Notes: generated from the sequence alone by a model not told the origin. Counted from the first letter of the stretch, positions 18,692-28,102 are shown. The stretch: 64,000 bases of DNA from Dolichospermum planctonicum (GCF_005402965.1 NZ_BJCF01000004.1:1-64000), one strand, 5' to 3'. Made by a program: numbers and translations.

Positions 18692-19309
18692 ATGGTTCAA
18701 GCCTTACCGAAAGCCAAATTAGTAACCTTTGAGGAGTTTATTAAATGGAAACCAGAAGGCGGATTTTATGAACTGCATGATGGGGAAATTATCGAGATGA
18801 ACCCACCATTAGGAAAACACGAAAGCAGAACAGGGTTTTTGTCCAGAAAACTGACAGTTGAGTTTGACCGATTAAATCTTCCCTATTTTATTCCTAAACA
18901 GGCACTAGTTAAACCACCAACAACGAAATCAGTCTATTGTCCAGATGTTTTGTTGATAGATTCCACTAACTTAGTTAATGAACCGTTATGGGAGAAAGAG
19001 TCAACTGTTATCCAGAGTGATTCCGTACCATTACTTATTGAAGTTGTCAGCACAAATTGGCGAGTTGATTACTATAGAAAATATAGTGATTATGAAGAAA
19101 TGGGAATTAAAGAATACTGGATTGTTGATTATCAACCTTTTGGCGCTTCTAAATTCGTTGGTGAACCAAAAGAGCCGACTGTATCAGTTTGTTCTTTAAT
19201 CGGTGATGAATATCAAATAAAGCAGTTTAGAGACAATGATCAAATAATTTCACAAGTTTTCCCTAAATTAAACCTCACCGCTAACCAAATTCTTCTATCT
19301 GCTGACTGA
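18692..19309 (+). CDS. Uma2-family PD-(D/E)XK endonuclease-like protein
   Basis: A 205-residue Uma2 (DUF820) protein. The fold's active-site pattern is visible: FYELHDGEIIEM early, YCPDVLLID (Asp), PLLIEVVS (Glu) and downstream YYRKYSDYEEMGIKEYWIVD with the conserved Lys and Tyr. Uma2 proteins are expanded in filamentous cyanobacteria; their targets are unknown and nuclease activity is inferred from fold. The ATG is at 18692. Its last 15 bp overlap the end of the convergent kinase gene. Confidence 0.9.
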   Translation: MVQALPKAKLVTFEEFIKWKPEGGFYELHDGEIIEMNPPLGKHESRTGFLSRKLTVEFDRLNLPYFIPKQALVKPPTTKSVYCPDVLLIDSTNLVNEPLWEKESTVIQSDSVPLLIEVVSTNWRVDYYRKYSDYEEMGIKEYWIVDYQPFGASKFVGEPKEPTVSVCSLIGDEYQIKQFRDNDQIISQVFPKLNLTANQILLSAD

Positions 19310-20551
19310 TTTTAATGCCTGAGCTAACTCTTGTGCGGTATGATAACGACGCGCAGGTAAAGGTTCGGTAACGCATTCAATGACCTGTCTTAACTGATTA
19401 GTAATGGCGGGTATACCCTTAACATCAAAGCGAAAATTTCGCCCCTGTTGACGATAGAATTTTAAAGGATTTTTCCCAGTTAATAAGAAAATTAGCGTTG
19501 GACCAATAGCATATAAATCAGATTGGGTAAGTGGTTGTCCGCGTTCCTGTTCAGGAGCGCAATAACCCTCAGCGCCGATTCTTGTCCCTGGTTTTGTACC
19601 AATTTCCTTGACAGCCCCAAAATCTAAAACCACAATACTATTATTACTACCCCGCACCATCAAATTAGCTGGTTTAATGTCCCGGTGAATTAGTGGCGGT
19701 TCTTGGCTATGAAGATAATTTAGAATATCACAAGTTTGTACCATCCAGGCGATCGCTTGTGGAGGTGTGACAGGTCCTGTTAACAAAATCCGTTTTTCTA
19801 GATCTTGTCCGTGAATTAATTCCATGGCCAGGTATTTTTTACCATCTTCCACAAAGAAATCATAATACTTAGGAATTCCCTCATGATTAAGGTATTTGAG
19901 AATACTTGCCTCTCTCTCAAATAACTCTCGGGCTTTGGGAATTTTTGCCATATCAGCATTCATTTGTTTTAATACCAGCAATTGTGGTACATTAGTAGTA
20001 TGACCTGTAGCATCCCAAGCTAAATAGGTAGTACCCATGCCACCTTTACCCAAGGTGCGTATTACTTGATAATAGCGAATAGTCTTTTGTACGAAAATGG
20101 GTTGGCCACAATGAACACAAAATATATTTCCCGGATCATTTCCTTCATGGGTACAACGAGAAGCAGAAGATACAGGTTTTATCACCTGATTAATTTCCCC
20201 AGCCAGGGAGGATAAAGGGGGAGTAATTACAGGAGATAATTTCTGAATTTGCACCTGGATTAAAGGTCCACCTATCGCCAATTGCAGGAGAGAATTATCT
20301 GTGAGTATAGACTTGGTAATTAAACTACCATTAAGGAAAGTGCCATTAGTACCTTGACTAATGATTTCCCAATTGTATCCCTGGGGATTAGTAGTATGTC
20401 TTAGTTCTAAATGATATCTAGAAACAGAATTATCACTCAAGACAATGTGATTATCTACCGCTCGACCAATGCGAATGACGGTAGAATCTTGAAAGTGCCA
20501 CTGCTGGAGCGGTGTTTTTGTGATTTTTTCTAATAGAGTCAAAGTAATCAC
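19295..20551 (-). CDS. FHA domain-zinc ribbon-Ser/Thr protein kinase
   Basis: About 418 residues from GTG 20551; an upstream TTG at 20587 is possible but adds a hydrophobic stretch unlike the family. Order: FHA domain (VIRIGRAVDNHIVLSD, SRYHLELRH, GTNGTFLNG), a small zinc ribbon (CTHEGN...CVHCG), then a Hanks-type kinase with GKGGMGTTYLAWD, ion-pair Glu region, catalytic HRDIKPANLM, DFGAVKE and the GYCAPEQ segment. The FHA domain should read phosphothreonine, perhaps its own. The gene directly follows the PP2C gene on the same strand, which also begins with a zinc ribbon, so kinase and phosphatase likely form one reversible signalling unit. Substrates are unknown. Confidence 0.92.
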   Translation of the reverse strand: MITLTLLEKITKTPLQQWHFQDSTVIRIGRAVDNHIVLSDNSVSRYHLELRHTTNPQGYNWEIISQGTNGTFLNGSLITKSILTDNSLLQLAIGGPLIQVQIQKLSPVITPPLSSLAGEINQVIKPVSSASRCTHEGNDPGNIFCVHCGQPIFVQKTIRYYQVIRTLGKGGMGTTYLAWDATGHTTNVPQLLVLKQMNADMAKIPKARELFEREASILKYLNHEGIPKYYDFFVEDGKKYLAMELIHGQDLEKRILLTGPVTPPQAIAWMVQTCDILNYLHSQEPPLIHRDIKPANLMVRGSNNSIVVLDFGAVKEIGTKPGTRIGAEGYCAPEQERGQPLTQSDLYAIGPTLIFLLTGKNPLKFYRQQGRNFRFDVKGIPAITNQLRQVIECVTEPLPARRYHTAQELAQALKSVSR

Positions 20552-20591
20552 AATACAACCTAAAACCTCAGAACAAAAAACTAACAAAAAA

Positions 20592-21791
20592 CTAAATTGA
20601 TGACAAAGCGGGTTGAGATGGGGAGACTTTTACTCGTACAAGTATAGCCGTAATGTTATCATGACCATTATATTCATTGCCCAACTCAATTAAATTTTGA
20701 ATACCCATTTCTAAGTCACTATCATAACTCAATAAAGGTTGAAGATGAGTTTGCCAGTGAGTTTCTAAGCATTCATTATCTGATAAACCATCTGATACCA
20801 ACAGCAGAAGCATATCCTCATGAATATCAAAAACAGATACATCGGGATCGAGGTAATTTTGATCACGCGGACCAAGAGCCTGGGTGAGTTGGTAAGCATC
20901 GGCGCGGCCATAAGCTATAGTTGGTTCTACACCCCTGGAAATTTCCCGTTGACCGACTTCATGATCTATAGTTAGTTGTACTAGTCCTTCCCTGGGAGTT
21001 AGGCAATAAAGACGACTATCTCCTACATGAGCGATCGCTGCTTGCTGATCCTGAAGTAACAACATTACCAAAGTAGTACCCATGCGTCCCATTCCCGAAC
21101 GGGCTTGTTGTTGATTCAGGTCGTAAATGGCTTGGTTGGCTAAATAAACCGCCTCTTTAATACTTTCCTGATTAGGTAATTCCCCGCTAGTCCAGGTTTG
21201 TTGAAAGTATTTACGGATAGTATTCACAGCCAATTTACTGGCCACTTCACCTCCGGCATGACCACCCATACCATCACAGAGAATATACAAACCCCTCTTT
21301 GTGAGACTAGCACCCTCTGGTAATTCTTGTTTGTGAACTTTGCTATCAATAGCAAAATAGTCTTCATTATGATTTCGTTGACGACCAGTATCAGTATATG
21401 CCGCATATTCCCAACTAACTAACGGAGGGGATAGCGGTATATTTGTCATCTGATCACTGACAATTCTGTCCTCCGTTTCATGGTCTAAGTCTAATTGCAA
21501 GATAGTCAGGGAAGAATCCGGGTTTTCTCCAGACGATACTTCCACCGTATCCGTGGATATTTCTGACATAGACAACAGAGAACAAGTATTTTCCAATTGT
21601 GTCAGAGTTTGCATCTGCTCAGACTCAATATCCCTTAACCGTATATCCGCGTCACCAAAATAATTTATATCTAATACCACATTATCATGGGTATCAAGGC
21701 GGATTTTATCAGTTAGGGAAGTGCCACAATTTTGACAGAATTTATTATGATCAGAGTTGGGAAATGTACACTGGGGGCAAATCAGCATCAT
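20592..21791 (-). CDS. PP2C-type protein phosphatase with N-terminal zinc ribbon
   Basis: A 399-residue PPM-family Ser/Thr phosphatase. The N-terminus is a zinc ribbon (ICPQCTFPNSDHNKFCQNCG), followed by an acidic linker to about residue 130. The PP2C domain then has the metal-site motifs RNHNEDYF, CDGMGGHAGGEVAS, GTTLVMLLL, HVGDSRLY, LLVSDGLSDNE and GHDNITAILV. Start is ATG 21791 or 21788 (MMLICPQC). It is upstream of the FHA kinase with a gap of at most 40 bp, which strongly suggests co-transcription. It probably reverses phosphorylation by that kinase. Confidence 0.95.
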   Translation of the reverse strand: MMLICPQCTFPNSDHNKFCQNCGTSLTDKIRLDTHDNVVLDINYFGDADIRLRDIESEQMQTLTQLENTCSLLSMSEISTDTVEVSSGENPDSSLTILQLDLDHETEDRIVSDQMTNIPLSPPLVSWEYAAYTDTGRQRNHNEDYFAIDSKVHKQELPEGASLTKRGLYILCDGMGGHAGGEVASKLAVNTIRKYFQQTWTSGELPNQESIKEAVYLANQAIYDLNQQQARSGMGRMGTTLVMLLLQDQQAAIAHVGDSRLYCLTPREGLVQLTIDHEVGQREISRGVEPTIAYGRADAYQLTQALGPRDQNYLDPDVSVFDIHEDMLLLLVSDGLSDNECLETHWQTHLQPLLSYDSDLEMGIQNLIELGNEYNGHDNITAILVRVKVSPSQPALSSI

Positions 21792-21989
21792 AGAAGTTCC
21801 TTGATTTTCCTGTTTCAGGAATCAATTGGCATTGATTATATATAAGATAATACTGGTATTTTACCTAAGGGCAAAATTCACAAAAGCTTGATTCCTAGAT
21901 TGAGTTAAGGTAGGTTCACTACGTGAACTATAGGCAAAACCCAACCTATCAAAAAATAGCGAAAGTATTGAGTACTACAGTAGATTAAC

Positions 21990-22574
21990 TTACTTTTCCG
22001 GTGCATAATTGAGCCTAGTTAATTCTGTGGGAGTAAGTTCTCGCCATTGTCCTGGTGCTAAATCATGTAATTGAATATTAGCAATACTCACCCGAATCAA
22101 TCGCAAAGTTGGAAAACCCACAGCGGCCGTCATACGACGAACTTGGCGGTTTTTGCCTTCAGTGAGGGTCATTTCCAGCCAAGCCGTGGGAACACTTTTA
22201 CGAAATCTAATGGGGGGAATGCGTTGTGTCACCGATGGTTCTTCTAACAATAACCTAACTTGGGCGGGGGCAGTGCGATAATCTTGAATTTTCACTCCAG
22301 TTTGTAACTGATTAATGGCATCTAGGGTAGGAACGCGTTCCACCTGCGCCCAATAGGTACGTTGATGACCAAAGCGGGGATGAGCGAGACGATGCTGTAA
22401 CTGTCCATCATTTGTTAACAACAGTAGTCCTTCACTATCCCAGTCCAAACGCCCCACAGGATAAACGTCGGGAACATCTATATACTGTTTGAGAGTGATA
22501 TGTTGAGGACTTTCTTGAGTAAATTGGCTCAGGACTCCATAGGGCTTGTGAAAAATGATATAGCAATTATTCAT
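21990..22574 (-). CDS. rRNA pseudouridine synthase, RsuA/RluE type
   Basis: A 194-residue pseudouridine synthase of the RsuA/RluB/RluE/RluF group. The catalytic Asp lies in [18 protein letters not shown], with [14 protein letters not shown] at the N-terminus and [23 protein letters not shown] near the C-terminus. The short length, with no S4 domain, fits RluE, which modifies 23S rRNA, but target specificity cannot be read from sequence. ATG at 22574 ([13 protein letters not shown]) has no better alternative. Divergent from the glycosidase gene 65 bp away. Confidence 0.93.
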   Translation of the reverse strand: MNNCYIIFHKPYGVLSQFTQESPQHITLKQYIDVPDVYPVGRLDWDSEGLLLLTNDGQLQHRLAHPRFGHQRTYWAQVERVPTLDAINQLQTGVKIQDYRTAPAQVRLLLEEPSVTQRIPPIRFRKSVPTAWLEMTLTEGKNRQVRRMTAAVGFPTLRLIRVSIANIQLHDLAPGQWRELTPTELTRLNYAPEK

Positions 22575-22639
22575 AAAATATAGGAGTCAGGAGTCAGAAA
22601 CAAGAAGAAAGAAGAAATCAGAGTTAATAAAAATCAATT

Positions 22640-23512
22640 ATGCCAATTACTAAAATCAGCCGTAGATCCTTTTTATTTCTTAGTGGAGCAACCCTAGCAC
22701 AGGGATTAACAATCACATTACCCAGTTACGGCCAAGCTGTACAGGTCAACAAAAGTCAAATTAATGGTATCCCTTTTTATCAGACCATAGTTGACCTCAC
22801 AGACCCAAAAAACTTAATCACAATGGGTTTAGCCAAAAATGCCACCTTTGCTAACACAATTCAAAAAACCAGTGGTGATGAAGAATTTAATAAATTAGTG
22901 CTGCGTTATGGGGCTACAGTAGTAGCCAACGGCACATTTTCCGCCAAAAATCCCCAAAAAACAGTTATGGGTAACATGATAGCAGGGGGGAAATTTCTCA
23001 AATACCGTCCTTGGGAAAACTTTGGTACTACTCTGGGGTTAGGAATTGGCAACAAACCGGAAATAGTCACAGCCAGAGCAGACGGTAGACCAGAATGGAA
23101 TAAACATTGGTTTTCCCTAACTGGTGGACCGAGACTATTGCGACAGGGGGAAATTTGGCTCAACCCCAGAATTGAAGGTTTTAAAGATCTCTCTGTGTTG
23201 GGTAATAGCACTCGAACAGCCATTGGTTTTACCAAAGACGGTACAAAGCTTATTTTAGCGAACTTTGAAATCGCCCTCTCTTTGCAGGAAGAAGCGGAGG
23301 CAATGAAAGCCATAGGTTGTTATGAGGCCATGAATTTAGATGGTGGGGCTTCTAGAGCCTTAGCCACTAAAAATAGTATTTTAGTTCCTTCCGGCAGACC
23401 TTTAACTAATGTAATTGTCATTTATGATGCCACTAATCCTGCTCCTGCTGATTTACAACAGGCATGGTTGAGGTTTCAGAAAGGAGAACGCCCTCCCATA
23501 CCTGCTTCATAA
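22640..23512 (+). CDS. Tat-exported phosphodiester glycosidase-family protein
   Basis: A 290-residue protein of the phosphodiester glycosidase family (NAGPA/DUF2233-like). The N-terminus MPITKISRRSFLFLSGATLAQG is a twin-arginine signal (SRRSFLFLS) and a hydrophobic core, so export folded to the periplasm is expected. The domain shows GATVVANGTFSAKNP, FSLTGGPRLL, TRTAIGFTKDG and the hallmark AMNLDGGASRALA. Family members cleave GlcNAc-type phosphodiesters or bind wall glycans; the cyanobacterial substrate is unknown. ATG 22640 places the Tat motif correctly. Confidence 0.9.
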   Translation: MPITKISRRSFLFLSGATLAQGLTITLPSYGQAVQVNKSQINGIPFYQTIVDLTDPKNLITMGLAKNATFANTIQKTSGDEEFNKLVLRYGATVVANGTFSAKNPQKTVMGNMIAGGKFLKYRPWENFGTTLGLGIGNKPEIVTARADGRPEWNKHWFSLTGGPRLLRQGEIWLNPRIEGFKDLSVLGNSTRTAIGFTKDGTKLILANFEIALSLQEEAEAMKAIGCYEAMNLDGGASRALATKNSILVPSGRPLTNVIVIYDATNPAPADLQQAWLRFQKGERPPIPAS

Positions 23513-23959
23513 AATCAGGCAATTACCAATTACCACCCCTGAATACAGATTGAGGGGTATAATTTTCTCTCTTTAATTCTTAATTTTTAGCTCCCCACAG
23601 GGCTTGACGGCAAATACGACTATAAAGTTACGGTTCACCCCAATTCCTGAAAGTATTAATTCTCATACATTAGTCAATGTGAACGCACATTAATTCATGA
23701 GATCACTAGACATAATTTATAAAATTCACTGTTCCCTTAACGGTTCGGTAAACCACCCTTAGGCATATGGCTACCACTAAGTTTATATGATAAAAGCCTA
23801 GTTTGGGGTTTAATTCCCAGCAGAGCCTAACCCAATTGATTGCCATTGACAATTAGTTAATGCAATTTTATCAAAAAAGAATTCAGTAGTGTTCTGATGC
23901 TCTTTTTTTATATTCTCTCTGAGTTCATTTAGTAATTTTATACGGAGTAAAAAACCAAA
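23513..23959. other. dnaK upstream region
   Basis: A 447-bp spacer holding the dnaK promoter. I looked for a CIRCE element (TTAGCACTC and its inverted partner) and did not see one. A GGAG ribosome binding sequence is at 23944-23947. Confidence 0.5.
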
Positions 23960-25858
23960 ATGGCAAAAGTAGTTGGAATTGATTTAGGTACGACTAATTC
24001 CTGTGTGGCAGTAATGGAAGGTGGTAAACCCACAGTTATCGCTAATGCGGAAGGTTTTAGAACAACACCCTCTGTATTTGCCTTTGCTAAAAATGGTGAT
24101 AATTTAGTTGGTCAAATCGCTAAACGTCAAGCGGTAATGAACACCGAAAATACCTTTTATTCTGTAAAACGCTTTATTGGTCGTCGTTATGACGAAATCA
24201 CTAATGAAGCTACACAAGTTTCCTATAAGGTTCTCAGTAGCGGTGGTAACGTTAAAATAGATTCTCCCGGTGCTGGTAAACAATTTGCACCTGAAGAAAT
24301 TTCTGCGAAGGTTCTTCGCAAATTAGTGGAAGATGCTAGTAAGTACCTGGGGGAAACTGTTACCCAAGCAGTAATTACCGTTCCCGCTTATTTCAACGAC
24401 TCCCAACGTCAAGCCACTAAGGACGCTGGTAAAATCGCTGGTATTGAAGTATTACGGATTATCAACGAACCTACTGCTGCTTCTCTAGCTTATGGTTTTG
24501 ATAAGAAGAGCAATGAAACTATCCTCGTATTTGACTTGGGTGGTGGTACTTTTGACGTATCTATTCTGGAAGTTGGTGATGGTGTATTTGAGGTACTATC
24601 AACCTCTGGTGATCCTCACTTAGGTGGTGACGACTTCGATAAAAAAATCGTTGATTTCTTGGCAGAAAAGTTCAAAAAAGATGAAGGTATTGACCTCCGT
24701 AAGGACAAACAAGCTTTACAACGTTTAACAGAAGCGGCAGAAAAAGCTAAAATCGAACTTTCTAGCGTTACCCAAGCGGAAATTAACCTACCATTTATCA
24801 CCGCTACCCAGGACGGACCAAAGCATTTAGATACAACTCTGACTCGCGCCACTTTTGAAGAACTCTGTTCTGATTTAATTGACCGTTGCCGCATTCCCGT
24901 GGAAAATGCTCTCAGAGACGCGAAATTAAATAAAACCAATATTGACGAAGTTGTTCTTGTTGGTGGTTCTACTCGGATTCCTGCTGTTCAGGATGTGGTT
25001 AAGCGGGTTTTAGGTAAAGAACCTAACCAAAGCGTTAACCCTGATGAGGTGGTAGCTGTTGGTGCTGCTATTCAAGCGGGAGTTTTAGCAGGTGATGTTA
25101 CAGGTATCTTATTGTTAGATGTAACACCATTGTCTTTGGGTGTGGAAACCTTGGGCGGTGTCATGACTAAGATTATCCCTCGTAACACTACAATTCCCAC
25201 CAAAAAATCAGAAGTGTTCTCTACTGCTGTAGACGGACAAACTAATGTGGAAATTCACGTTCTCCAAGGTGAGAGAGAATTTGCTAATGATAACAAGAGT
25301 TTAGGTACTTTCCGCTTGGATGGTATTCCTCCTGCTCCTCGTGGTGTTCCCCAAATTGAAGTTACTTTTGATATTGACGCTAACGGTATTCTCAATGTTG
25401 CGGCTAAGGATAAGGGTACTGGTAAGGAACAATCTATTAGTATAACAGGTGCTTCTACTCTTGACAAGAATGATGTAGAACGCATGGTGAGAGAAGCTGA
25501 GAAAAATGCTTCTTCTGATAAGGAGCGCCGTGAAAAAATTGAACGCAAAAACCAAGCTGATACTTTAGCTTATCAAGCAGAAAAGCAGTTACAAGAATTG
25601 GGTGATAAAGTCCCCGCTGCTGATAAGACTAAGGTTGAGGGTTTAGTTAAAGAAGTTCGGGACGCTATAGCCAAGGAAGATGATGCTCAAATCCAGAAAT
25701 TAACACCAGAACTGCAACAAGCTCTGTTTGCTATTGGTAGTAATATTTACCAACAAGCTGGTGGTGATGCTGGTGCTGCTGGTGCTGAATCCCCCGGTGG
25801 TGGTTCTGCTCCCTCTGGTGATGATGTCATTGATGCTGATTTTACCGAAAGTAAGTAG
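23960..25858 (+). CDS. dnaK: Hsp70 chaperone DnaK
   Basis: A complete 632-residue DnaK. ATPase signatures are [36 protein letters not shown] and [16 protein letters not shown]; the linker and substrate domain begin at [17 protein letters not shown]. The C-terminal tail ends [13 protein letters not shown], the standard EExDAxF-like end, after a Gly/Ala/Pro spacer. It works with DnaJ and GrpE, which are not in this window. Cyanobacteria carry several dnaK paralogues; this length and tail suggest the main essential DnaK2 type, by inference. A terminator follows at 25896, and no dnaJ lies downstream, so it is transcribed alone. Confidence 0.97.
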   Translation: MAKVVGIDLGTTNSCVAVMEGGKPTVIANAEGFRTTPSVFAFAKNGDNLVGQIAKRQAVMNTENTFYSVKRFIGRRYDEITNEATQVSYKVLSSGGNVKIDSPGAGKQFAPEEISAKVLRKLVEDASKYLGETVTQAVITVPAYFNDSQRQATKDAGKIAGIEVLRIINEPTAASLAYGFDKKSNETILVFDLGGGTFDVSILEVGDGVFEVLSTSGDPHLGGDDFDKKIVDFLAEKFKKDEGIDLRKDKQALQRLTEAAEKAKIELSSVTQAEINLPFITATQDGPKHLDTTLTRATFEELCSDLIDRCRIPVENALRDAKLNKTNIDEVVLVGGSTRIPAVQDVVKRVLGKEPNQSVNPDEVVAVGAAIQAGVLAGDVTGILLLDVTPLSLGVETLGGVMTKIIPRNTTIPTKKSEVFSTAVDGQTNVEIHVLQGEREFANDNKSLGTFRLDGIPPAPRGVPQIEVTFDIDANGILNVAAKDKGTGKEQSISITGASTLDKNDVERMVREAEKNASSDKERREKIERKNQADTLAYQAEKQLQELGDKVPAADKTKVEGLVKEVRDAIAKEDDAQIQKLTPELQQALFAIGSNIYQQAGGDAGAAGAESPGGGSAPSGDDVIDADFTESK

Positions 25859-25895
25859 TTCTACTAGGGTCAGGGGATACGGCTCTGACTTAATT

Positions 25896-25933
25896 AATAC
25901 CCACCAGTAGTAAAACTGAGTGGGTATTTTTTT
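25896..25933 (+). terminator. dnaK terminator
   Basis: Stem AATACCCAC (25896-25904) with GTGGGTATT (25920-25928), loop 15 nt, then a T-run to 25933, about 40 bp after the dnaK stop codon. Confidence 0.85.
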
Positions 25934-26017
25934 ATGCCAACTAATTTATACTATTAATTTATACTAAGATAGTTCTTCCTTATCAACTTCATGATAACAA
26001 ATTTAAAAGCAAATGTC

Positions 26018-26050
26018 AACCCCTACATCTTCTTTATTGGGGTTTTTTTT
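26018..26050 (+). terminator. Second hairpin with T-run beyond dnaK
   Basis: AACCCC (26018-26023) pairs with GGGGTT (26039-26044), followed by eight T residues. It insulates the accessory block that starts at 26051. It could be a backup dnaK terminator. Confidence 0.6.
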
Positions 26051-26240
26051 GCAAGCAAAAGCCTCGATGATTTTTAATAGTCGTTTTTTAAGTTAAAATA
26101 GACAATACACTTTAATCAAGTGATTAATCATGACAAAATCTACACCGCAAAGGGTTGTCCGTCGTGGTCGAGTATTTCGGGAAATTCAGTGGACCCAAGA
26201 ACAAAAAGCTCACAGAAAAGCCAGAAGACAGGCTTTTTCT
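26051..26240 (+). repeat. 190-bp direct repeat, left copy
   Basis: 26051-26240 is repeated at 27122-27311 with only four visible mismatches in 190 bp. The unit starts GCAAGCAAAAGCCTCGATG and covers the promoter, palindrome and first 37 codons of the small basic protein gene. The two copies bracket the nuclease-like gene at 26315. Confidence 0.95.
26112..26127 (+). promoter_or_regulatory. Palindrome before the cassette start codon (copy 1)
   Basis: TTAATCA-AG-TGATTAA, a perfect 7-bp inverted repeat ending 2 nt before the ATG at 26130. Identical arms occur at the same place in the other two cassettes (27183 and 48084). It overlaps the ribosome-binding region and could be an autoregulatory operator or a translational hairpin. 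Confidence 0.7.
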
Positions 26241-26246
26241 ACCTGA
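26130..26246 (+). pseudogene. Truncated first gene of the protease cassette (copy 1)
   Basis: Encodes MTKSTPQRVVRRGRVFREI... for 37 residues identical, apart from one change, to the protein at 27201, then breaks into TCT ACC TGA at 26240. The rest of the gene and the downstream protease gene are absent. The break point is exactly the end of the 190-bp repeat, so this is a recombination product, not gradual decay. Confidence 0.85.
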
Positions 26247-26314
26247 GAAGTAATCAATTGTCAAAATAAACTTTTTCTCCCAACTAATTATTAAAAGTAA
26301 CAAGGTAGATAAAG

Positions 26315-26956
26315 ATGGCTTACAGTGATTTTAAATTAAGTGAAATTATCCAAAAATTTGAATTGACATTAAATGAAGTATCAGGATTATTTGCAGATGT
26401 ACCAGAGGAAGAACCTAGTAATTTACTAACAACAATCCTCAAGGAAAATGTTGATTTAGCCGTTTCAATTAATACTGAGAAAGCCCGTTCTGAGATGATA
26501 ATTAGTCCAATTTTACTTGAAGTAAGAAGAAACTTAAATAATGAAATCAGTTTATTTTCGGGAGTAGATTTTAATGTTGATAATCAACAAGGTTTAAATG
26601 GTTTTTGTGATTTCCTAATTAGTCTTTCTAAAGAACAGCTTTTTATTCGCGCACCTATAATTACATTGGTAGAAAGTAAAAATGAAAACTTGAAATTAGG
26701 TTTAGCTCAATGTATAGCTGAAATGCTGGCTGCTCAATTGTTTAATCAACAAAAACAAAATGCGATTAAGATTGTTTATGGTGCTGTAACTATCGGTACT
26801 ATTTGGCAGTTTTTGAAGTTAGAAGATAAAACTATTTCTATTGATTTAACCGAATATTATATCAAGGATGTGAAAAAGATTTTAGGAATTTTAATCAGTG
26901 CAATAATATTATCAACTCACAAACAATTCATAAATAACAATCCTGTAAATCCTTAA
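26315..26956 (+). CDS. PD-(D/E)XK nuclease-like protein of unknown function
   Basis: A 213-residue protein. It resembles small cyanobacterial proteins related to the N-terminal nuclease domain of type I restriction R subunits: GLNGFCDFLISLS gives a candidate metal Asp, followed by PIITLVESKNENLKLGLAQCIAEMLAAQ with the E-x-K pair and a helix, then VYGAVTIGTIWQFLKL. I infer a PD-(D/E)XK fold but activity is unproven. The ATG at 26315 is preceded by AACAAGG. It sits between two copies of a 190-bp repeat belonging to another gene, so it appears to have been inserted into, or captured by, the cassette locus. Confidence 0.65.
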   Translation: MAYSDFKLSEIIQKFELTLNEVSGLFADVPEEEPSNLLTTILKENVDLAVSINTEKARSEMIISPILLEVRRNLNNEISLFSGVDFNVDNQQGLNGFCDFLISLSKEQLFIRAPIITLVESKNENLKLGLAQCIAEMLAAQLFNQQKQNAIKIVYGAVTIGTIWQFLKLEDKTISIDLTEYYIKDVKKILGILISAIILSTHKQFINNNPVNP

Positions 26957-27121
26957 ATCCTGGACATCCTGATTCTGACAAAAAAATCCTTACATCTCAC
27001 AGACAAAATTTTTTGGCAGATCAAGTTAAACTCAAGCAGAAAAATTAGGTAAATAAAATTTTTCTGGCTGGAATTTGTCAAAAATATCAATAATCCGAGT
27101 CACATCTGCGAAATGTGAGGT

Positions 27122-27311
27122 GCAAGCAAAAGCCTCGATGATTTTTAATAGTCGTTTTTTAGGTTAAAATGGACAATACACTTTAATCAGGTGATTAATC
27201 ATGACAAAATCTACACCGCAAAGGGTTGTCCGTCGTGGTCGAGAATTTCGGGAAATTCAGTGGACCCAAGAACAAAAAGCTCACAGAAAAGCCAGAAGAC
27301 AGGCTTTTTCT
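27122..27311 (+). repeat. 190-bp direct repeat, right copy
   Basis: Partner of 26051-26240. Differences are single bases near 27172, 27180 and 27190 in the leader and GAATTT for GTATTT in the coding part. Here the repeat continues into an intact gene. Confidence 0.95.
27183..27198 (+). promoter_or_regulatory. Palindrome before the cassette start codon (copy 2)
   Basis: TTAATCA-GG-TGATTAA, perfect 7-bp arms ending 2 nt before ATG 27201 and covering the likely Shine-Dalgarno AGGTG. Conserved with 26112 and 48084. Confidence 0.7.
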
Positions 27312-27521
27312 GATCGTTGTTGGGTAATTTTTGAGCGGTTAAAACCGGAAATACTTGATAAATACTATGGTTGGTATATTGCTATTGAACCTGATAGCGG
27401 GGATTATTTTATTGATCAGGATCAAGAGGTAGCTAGTAAAATGGCCAGAGAAAAGTATCCTCATGTCATTCATCATATTTATGGCATTAATGAAACGGGA
27501 GTTAGTGGCCGCATAAGATAG
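27201..27521 (+). CDS. Small basic protein, first gene of the protease cassette (copy 2)
   Basis: A 106-residue protein with no family I recognise. The N-terminal third is very basic (RVVRRGREFREI, HRKARRQAF); the rest has ERLKPEILDKYYGWYIAIEPDSGDYFIDQDQEVASKM and HVIHHIYGINETG. It is nearly identical to the 105-residue protein at 47764-48081. In that intact copy the partner gene starts by a 4-bp ATGA overlap; here the partner has lost its start codon, leaving this gene open with a two-residue-different end (GRIR). It might be the regulator or inhibitor of the protease-like partner. That role is inference from pairing and the palindromic leader. Confidence 0.75.
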   Translation: MTKSTPQRVVRRGREFREIQWTQEQKAHRKARRQAFSDRCWVIFERLKPEILDKYYGWYIAIEPDSGDYFIDQDQEVASKMAREKYPHVIHHIYGINETGVSGRIR

Positions 27522-27886
27522 AGGGTAGATTTGGAGATAAAGGTCAAATTTATTTGGAAATTGATTTAATTGATGGAGATAATTTCAGTTTTTCTGTAGA
27601 AACAATGTTAGACACAGGATTTACTGAATATTTAGCCATGAATAAACAAGATTTACAAAGTCTTGATTGGCCTTTTTTAAGACAAAATAAATTAAGAACT
27701 GCTCAAGGAGAAACTGATTTTGATGTTTATCATGGTAGGGTGATTATAGATGGTCAAGAGTGGGAAATTCCTGTATTTGCTGGAGATGAAATACAGTAAA
27801 TTTTACTGGGTTCTCGATGGTTGAAGTTGTTTGTTTTAGTTGCTAATTATGGTGAAGATAGGGTCAGTTTAGAGTTAAATAAATAA
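27521..27886 (+). pseudogene. Retropepsin-like protein, inactivated (cassette copy 2)
   Basis: Same protein as the intact gene at 47399-47767, with the aspartyl protease motif MLDTGFTEYLAMNK. Two lesions are visible by comparison: the start ATG is AAG (27521-27523), and the Glu codon after AGDEIQ is TAA (27797-27799). Reading through the stop gives ILLGSRWLKLFVLVANYGEDRVSLELNK. An internal TTG or ATG could still make a fragment with the DTG motif, but it would lack the C-terminal strand region. I regard it as a recent pseudogene. Confidence 0.8.
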
Positions 27887-28102
27887 ATTTTAAAACTATA
27901 TTTAGTTTACACTTCCAGAAATATTAGATATAGATATCATTCTCAAAAATTAATTTTAGAATTAGTACAAAGAATGCTGGTTTACAAATTCTCAACCTAT
28001 AGCTGTTAGGAGTTAGAAGTAATGTTTGGATTAACAGAATGGCAAAAAACCCATTAAAAACCATTCCTAAACTGTTAAATAAGGGACTAATTAATAGACA
28101 TC
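27887..28102. other. Spacer with no gene
   Basis: AT-rich noncoding sequence between the dead protease and the thiG duplicate. A short plus-strand frame starting at 28039 runs over the antisense of the thiG duplicate and is not a gene. Confidence 0.4.

Noticed and set aside
23513-23959. Possible CIRCE heat-shock operator before dnaK
   Set aside because: No TTAGCACTC/GAGTGCTAA inverted repeat could be found in the leader.
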